Shown here piece after piece: positions 5,577 to 8,931 of a stretch of DNA of 8,931 nt (within the stretch, counting starts at the first letter, position 1; every line of letters starts with the position of its first letter). Source of the DNA: Bacteroidetes bacterium HGW-Bacteroidetes-12 (GTDB lineage: Bacteria > Bacteroidota > Bacteroidia > Flavobacteriales_E > Vicingaceae); assembly GCA_002841035.1 (NCBI GenBank), contig PHDR01000090.1, forward strand, positions 1-8,931, in the 5' to 3' direction. The notes under the pieces were generated by a model. It made no database searches, had not been told where the DNA came from, and saw only the letters and a program-made list of their open reading frames with translations. Made by a program: the position numbers and the translations under genes.

Positions 5577-8192
5577 ATGAATTTAATTGCAGGTAAATCA
5601 GTAGCAATTATTTATTTTCTACTAGCTGACAGGTTAGGAGTTAAACTAAATAAATATCATACATCTTCAATAATGTCAATTCTTAGAGGTCTTGATTTTC
5701 GATTAATTGAGGAAATATCTTCTGGTGGAGATTTTTCAGAAGTAATAAAAAAGTGGTCAGTTGAAATTAAAGAAGTTTTAAATAAGGACAATGAAAATAT
5801 AGAATTAGATGATGTTTTCACATTGTTGCGTAATTGCAATTTATCAAATGATATTTTGGAAGATATAACATTATCTATGTTTCAGCTATATGAAGAAAAA
5901 GAAGGTGACAAGGATGAAATTAACAATGAACAGGCAAAAATCTTTGATTCTTTAGGTGTAGAAAGTGATGTTGTAAGCTTTATTAGTCTTGAAAAAGCTT
6001 TTCGGATTCCAAAAGAAATTATTCCTGAAATTAACGATAACCCAAAAGAACTAATACCAGCTATTTATTTTTGTGTTCATGACATTCGTATGTCAGTTGT
6101 TATTCACCAAGCATCAAAGGGTATTAAAAGCATTGATGAATATAATCTATTAAGTGATGTTGATTTAATTCATATAATAAGGGAAGATGATGTTCAAGAA
6201 ATATTCCCAGACTTATTTTCTAAAGAAGATGTATTTCGTAGTTCTTATAGTAAAGCTGGAATAATTTTATTAGATTTATTAGAGAAGCTAAGGCCATTGA
6301 TTTCTGATTCTCAAAGTCAAAAGTTGTTTGATTCATTAGTCAGAATATTTTATGGTAACAGACCTCCTAAAGAGGTTACAATCTTTGATTATTTTTTACT
6401 TAAAAAAATTGCCAAACCTTTAAATTTATTAGCGTATTTGGAAAGTGTTAAAATGAATTTAAGTTCACTTTCCAAAGGTTATATCATTGTTCCTAAATTA
6501 AGTTATGACGGGTTTTACCTTCACACTAAAGCAACAATTAAAAGTTCACTAAATGAATTAATTCTAAAGCTTGCTGAAAGCAAAATTGATTTATCATTTA
6601 TTAACCCCGAAAAGATGTCTGTGGAAAGTCTTTTCATTCCAACAGTGTTTGTTGATTGTAATATTAATATTGAATGGATATGTGCTGTAGAGTCACATAG
6701 GACTGAAGGGAAAGCAACAAAAATAGGGAGTGTTGAAATTCCAAGTGAGGACATCCATTTTGCAGTTGTAGAAGAGAACACGAATGTTCAATTACAAAAA
6801 TCTTATTCATTATCAAATGATTATAAGGATGACGACATTATTCAAATTGACAGAAGTAAAATAATTGAGAATTCTAAAACGGGTATTCAGGATGGCTTCA
6901 TAGAATTAGATTACAAAAATAATGCTGATACAAAGATAAAGGAAATAGGTAAAAACACTAATTATTTTAGAGAAGATATAATCAATGATTTAGCATTAAA
7001 ATATCCTGGAAAAAAATATAGACCTGACTCATTACATTTATATTGGAAGGGTTTTGACACAAAGAAATCTTTCTTTGCGATGGTTTTTGTCCCATTGTTA
7101 AAGTTCAATTTTGAAGGAAAACATATTAATTTCCTACCACTAAATAATGATAATAACACTCATTTTGAAGTTAATGAATTTCAAACATTTACAAATAAAA
7201 AGGTTGAATCTGCTAAATCAATCCGAAATATAGTTTTTGCCATAATTGGAATTTGGATGGTTTTTGGTCTGTATCGTGCATTCATTAGTGATGAATCATT
7301 TAGTGATTGGTTTTTTACTTGGTGGTGGTGGGTTAAAGTGATTTTTTTTACCACTTTATTTATATTAACTCTTGTAGGATATTATAATTATATTGAAGAT
7401 GAAAAAGACGATTTGGAAAAATCATCTTTAGAAAGTCTGTTATCCTTAAAACACGAATTAATTGATACAACTCTGCTTAATAAACGAATAAGTAAACTAA
7501 AAAGAAAGAAAAAGCAATTTTCTATTTTCAACTATTTAGATAAAATAAAAAGATTAAACAAATACCATTCAAATAATGATTCAATCAATAAAATCGCTAA
7601 TGAGGATACTAAATTTTTAACGAAAGAGCAAAAAACAGTAACTCTAAATGAAAATACTCCTAAAAAGAGTAAAAAAGGGTTAATAATTATACTCATTGTT
7701 TGCAGTCTGTTGTCATCTGCAGTCATTTACTGGTCTTTCATTAGAGTTCCTAAACTCAGTGAACACCCAATAATAAATAATTCCGCAACACCTAATAATG
7801 AAGAAACAATTGAAAGTAAAGAAAATCTAGAAGCTATGTATGCAGCTGCTGAGGATGCTGATATGATTGAAGAAGAAGATTTAATTATCTCTGAAGAAAA
7901 GAATGATACTTTAAGTGAAGAAACAGCTATAACAACAGAAACATGGGTCGTTGTACTTGGAAGTTTTAAAACTGAAAATGAAGCATCGGGTTTGATTGAA
8001 AAATGTAAAGAATCAGATATTAGTATAGAATTACTCAATACTAACAATTTTGAAAAACTCACAAAAAATTTTTATTTCGTTGCTGGAGGAAAAAATTTAG
8101 ATAAAGAGAGTGCTAAAATTATTGAAAATGAAATTAAATCAAAGGGGTTTGATGCCTACGCAAAAGATGGAGGGATTAGTAATTACAACTAA
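5577..8192 (+). CDS. Large three-pass membrane protein with C-terminal SPOR domain
   Basis: An 871-aa protein. Residues 1-~545 have no signal peptide and match no family I recognise; they appear as a helical part (~1-290) and a mixed alpha/beta part (~300-540). Membrane segments lie at ~551-569, ~586-605 (preceded by WFFTWWWW, residues 578-585) and ~701-721. The stretch 607-700 is strongly basic (NKRISKLKRKKK), fitting a cytoplasmic loop. An acidic linker (~722-787) leads to a SPOR domain (~789-866: WVVVLGSFKTENEASGLIEKC, then FYFVAGGKNLDKESAKIIENEIKSKGF). SPOR domains bind peptidoglycan stripped of stem peptides. With three passes the N-terminus would be cytoplasmic and the SPOR domain periplasmic. 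It may link a cytoplasmic module to the cell wall; the specific role is unknown. It is followed after 30 bases by a small Cys-rich gene. Confidence 0.82.
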   Translation: MNLIAGKSVAIIYFLLADRLGVKLNKYHTSSIMSILRGLDFRLIEEISSGGDFSEVIKKWSVEIKEVLNKDNENIELDDVFTLLRNCNLSNDILEDITLSMFQLYEEKEGDKDEINNEQAKIFDSLGVESDVVSFISLEKAFRIPKEIIPEINDNPKELIPAIYFCVHDIRMSVVIHQASKGIKSIDEYNLLSDVDLIHIIREDDVQEIFPDLFSKEDVFRSSYSKAGIILLDLLEKLRPLISDSQSQKLFDSLVRIFYGNRPPKEVTIFDYFLLKKIAKPLNLLAYLESVKMNLSSLSKGYIIVPKLSYDGFYLHTKATIKSSLNELILKLAESKIDLSFINPEKMSVESLFIPTVFVDCNINIEWICAVESHRTEGKATKIGSVEIPSEDIHFAVVEENTNVQLQKSYSLSNDYKDDDIIQIDRSKIIENSKTGIQDGFIELDYKNNADTKIKEIGKNTNYFREDIINDLALKYPGKKYRPDSLHLYWKGFDTKKSFFAMVFVPLLKFNFEGKHINFLPLNNDNNTHFEVNEFQTFTNKKVESAKSIRNIVFAIIGIWMVFGLYRAFISDESFSDWFFTWWWWVKVIFFTTLFILTLVGYYNYIEDEKDDLEKSSLESLLSLKHELIDTTLLNKRISKLKRKKKQFSIFNYLDKIKRLNKYHSNNDSINKIANEDTKFLTKEQKTVTLNENTPKKSKKGLIIILIVCSLLSSAVIYWSFIRVPKLSEHPIINNSATPNNEETIESKENLEAMYAAAEDADMIEEEDLIISEEKNDTLSEETAITTETWVVVLGSFKTENEASGLIEKCKESDISIELLNTNNFEKLTKNFYFVAGGKNLDKESAKIIENEIKSKGFDAYAKDGGISNYN

Positions 8193-8222
8193 GGATATTT
8201 TAATTAAAAACTAACTGACTAT

Positions 8223-8390
8223 ATGATAAATGTTAGCGTCTCTTGTACTAAATGTGGAGGAACTGTCGTTTTCTCTTTAAAACAAAACCAATCAGGAGGA
8301 AAATGCGGTATTTGTTATCAATGTAAAAAGCAAGTATGTATTACTTACAACACAACTAATAATGAAGTGCGTATTTTGTCAGTTCGATAA
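8223..8390 (+). CDS. 55-aa cysteine-rich putative metal-binding protein
   Basis: Six cysteines: C8/C11 (CTKCGG) and then C28, C31, C34 and C39 (KCGICYQCKKQVC). One CxxC knuckle plus a second cluster could bind one zinc ion with extra cysteines to spare. A strand-like C-terminus (EVRILSVR) follows. There is no signal peptide. It lies 30 bases after the SPOR protein gene, and its last 29 bases overlap the lipoprotein gene in another frame, suggesting co-translation. It resembles the 51-aa zinc-ribbon protein at 5175 in size and type, but the spacing of cysteines differs, so close homology is not claimed. Confidence 0.72.
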   Translation: MINVSVSCTKCGGTVVFSLKQNQSGGKCGICYQCKKQVCITYNTTNNEVRILSVR

Positions 8391-8856
8391 TCATTTTGCA
8401 ATAGTATTTCTCATAATATTATTGTGTTTATTTTCTTGTAGAGAACAAACCTCAAAAAATGATAACGAATTACCTGAAACGAATCATATTTCTGACACAA
8501 AAACTCCAATAGTTAATTTCTCCAACCCATCAATTTTTATGGGTTCATCATTTGGTTCATTTTTCCAAATGCTGCATAAGACTGGAAAATACAACGAGAT
8601 GTTGCGATATACCAGTAAAAAAACAAAAGAAAAATATAGCAACGAGCAACTTTTAGCTTTTTACACCAACATCCAATTTTCTTATCCATTAAAATTAAAG
8701 GCAAAAAAAGAAGAAAACAATATCATTATATTGTTGTATCAAACCACTATCAATGCAACACAAAAAACGATACAAATTCCTATAATTATTGAAAACGATA
8801 CCTGTAGAATTTGGTTTGATAAATTGAATGCAGAAAAACCTTTTGTTGGTATTTAA
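8362..8856 (+). CDS. Lipoprotein of unknown function
   Basis: A 164-aa protein with a hydrophobic signal (FAIVFLIILLCLFSC); the lipobox LFSC makes Cys26 the lipidated residue. The n-region is unusual: it carries two extra cysteines (MKCVFC) and is encoded within the 3' end of the preceding gene. No better in-frame ATG exists closer to the hydrophobic core. After a polar linker (~27-55), the mature part (~60-164) contains GKYNEMLRYTSKKTKEKYS and two strand-rich segments (LKLKAKKEENNIIILLYQTT, QKTIQIPIIIE), resembling NTF2-like small lipoprotein domains in outline only. The function is unknown. The next possible gene begins 13 bases after its stop. Confidence 0.78.
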   Translation: MKCVFCQFDNHFAIVFLIILLCLFSCREQTSKNDNELPETNHISDTKTPIVNFSNPSIFMGSSFGSFFQMLHKTGKYNEMLRYTSKKTKEKYSNEQLLAFYTNIQFSYPLKLKAKKEENNIIILLYQTTINATQKTIQIPIIIENDTCRIWFDKLNAEKPFVGI

Positions 8857-8869
8857 AAATCAGTGTTTT

Positions 8870-8931
8870 ATGGATTATTTTAAATCGTATAAGGGAGATG
8901 GTGTAATATTGTTCGACATCAATTTACTTGA
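8870..8931 (+). CDS. Possible start of a further gene, cut by the window end
   Basis: An ATG 13 bases after the lipoprotein stop opens a frame (MDYFKSYKGDGVILFDINLL) that runs to the window edge without a stop. The composition is protein-like and the position fits an operon, but only 20 codons are visible and no family can be assigned. Confidence 0.45.
   Translation, partial: MDYFKSYKGDGVILFDINLL

Overview
The window is AT-rich, roughly 30% G+C by eye, and reads as chromosomal DNA of a Bacteroidota member (Flavobacteriia-like or a relative). The support is: three exact matches to the Bacteroidota -7 promoter consensus TAnnTTTG; start codons without Shine-Dalgarno sequences; a TPR-plus-SpoIIE phosphatase, lipoproteins and an anti-sigma design of types common in that phylum; and a 3' CCA that is not encoded in the tRNA gene.

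Left part (1-4043): a large secreted or membrane-anchored TPR / coiled-coil / PP2C (SpoIIE-type) phosphatase (121-2202) carries what looks like an in-frame palindromic DNA repeat inside its catalytic domain. It is followed by a tRNA-Val(TAC) gene with its own promoter and a perfect 14-bp terminator hairpin. Next comes a two-gene unit of a sigma-70-family factor, starting at TTG just downstream of an exact TAnnTTTG box, and a membrane anti-sigma-like protein with C-terminal TPRs. The two genes overlap as TAATG.

Middle (4044-5563): a small XRE-type repressor on the minus strand faces a plus-strand operon. An 18-bp perfect palindrome lies between them and overlaps the plus-strand promoter, so it is a likely operator. 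The operon encodes a surface-type lipoprotein, a short helical peptide (39 aa, or about 50 aa if a lost start is counted), a 51-aa eight-cysteine zinc-ribbon protein and a 53-aa unrecognised protein, and it ends at a 13-bp hairpin. A ~56-bp direct repeat with a small conserved hairpin sits in front of both the lipoprotein and the peptide.

Right part (5577-8931): an 871-aa protein has a large unrecognised cytoplasmic region, three predicted membrane segments and a C-terminal SPOR domain. It is followed by a 55-aa cysteine-rich protein, a lipoprotein whose start overlaps that gene by 29 bp, and the start of another possible gene cut by the window end. The region from 4135 to the right edge looks like accessory DNA of small, poorly described proteins. 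Whether they form one functional system is inference from gene order only.
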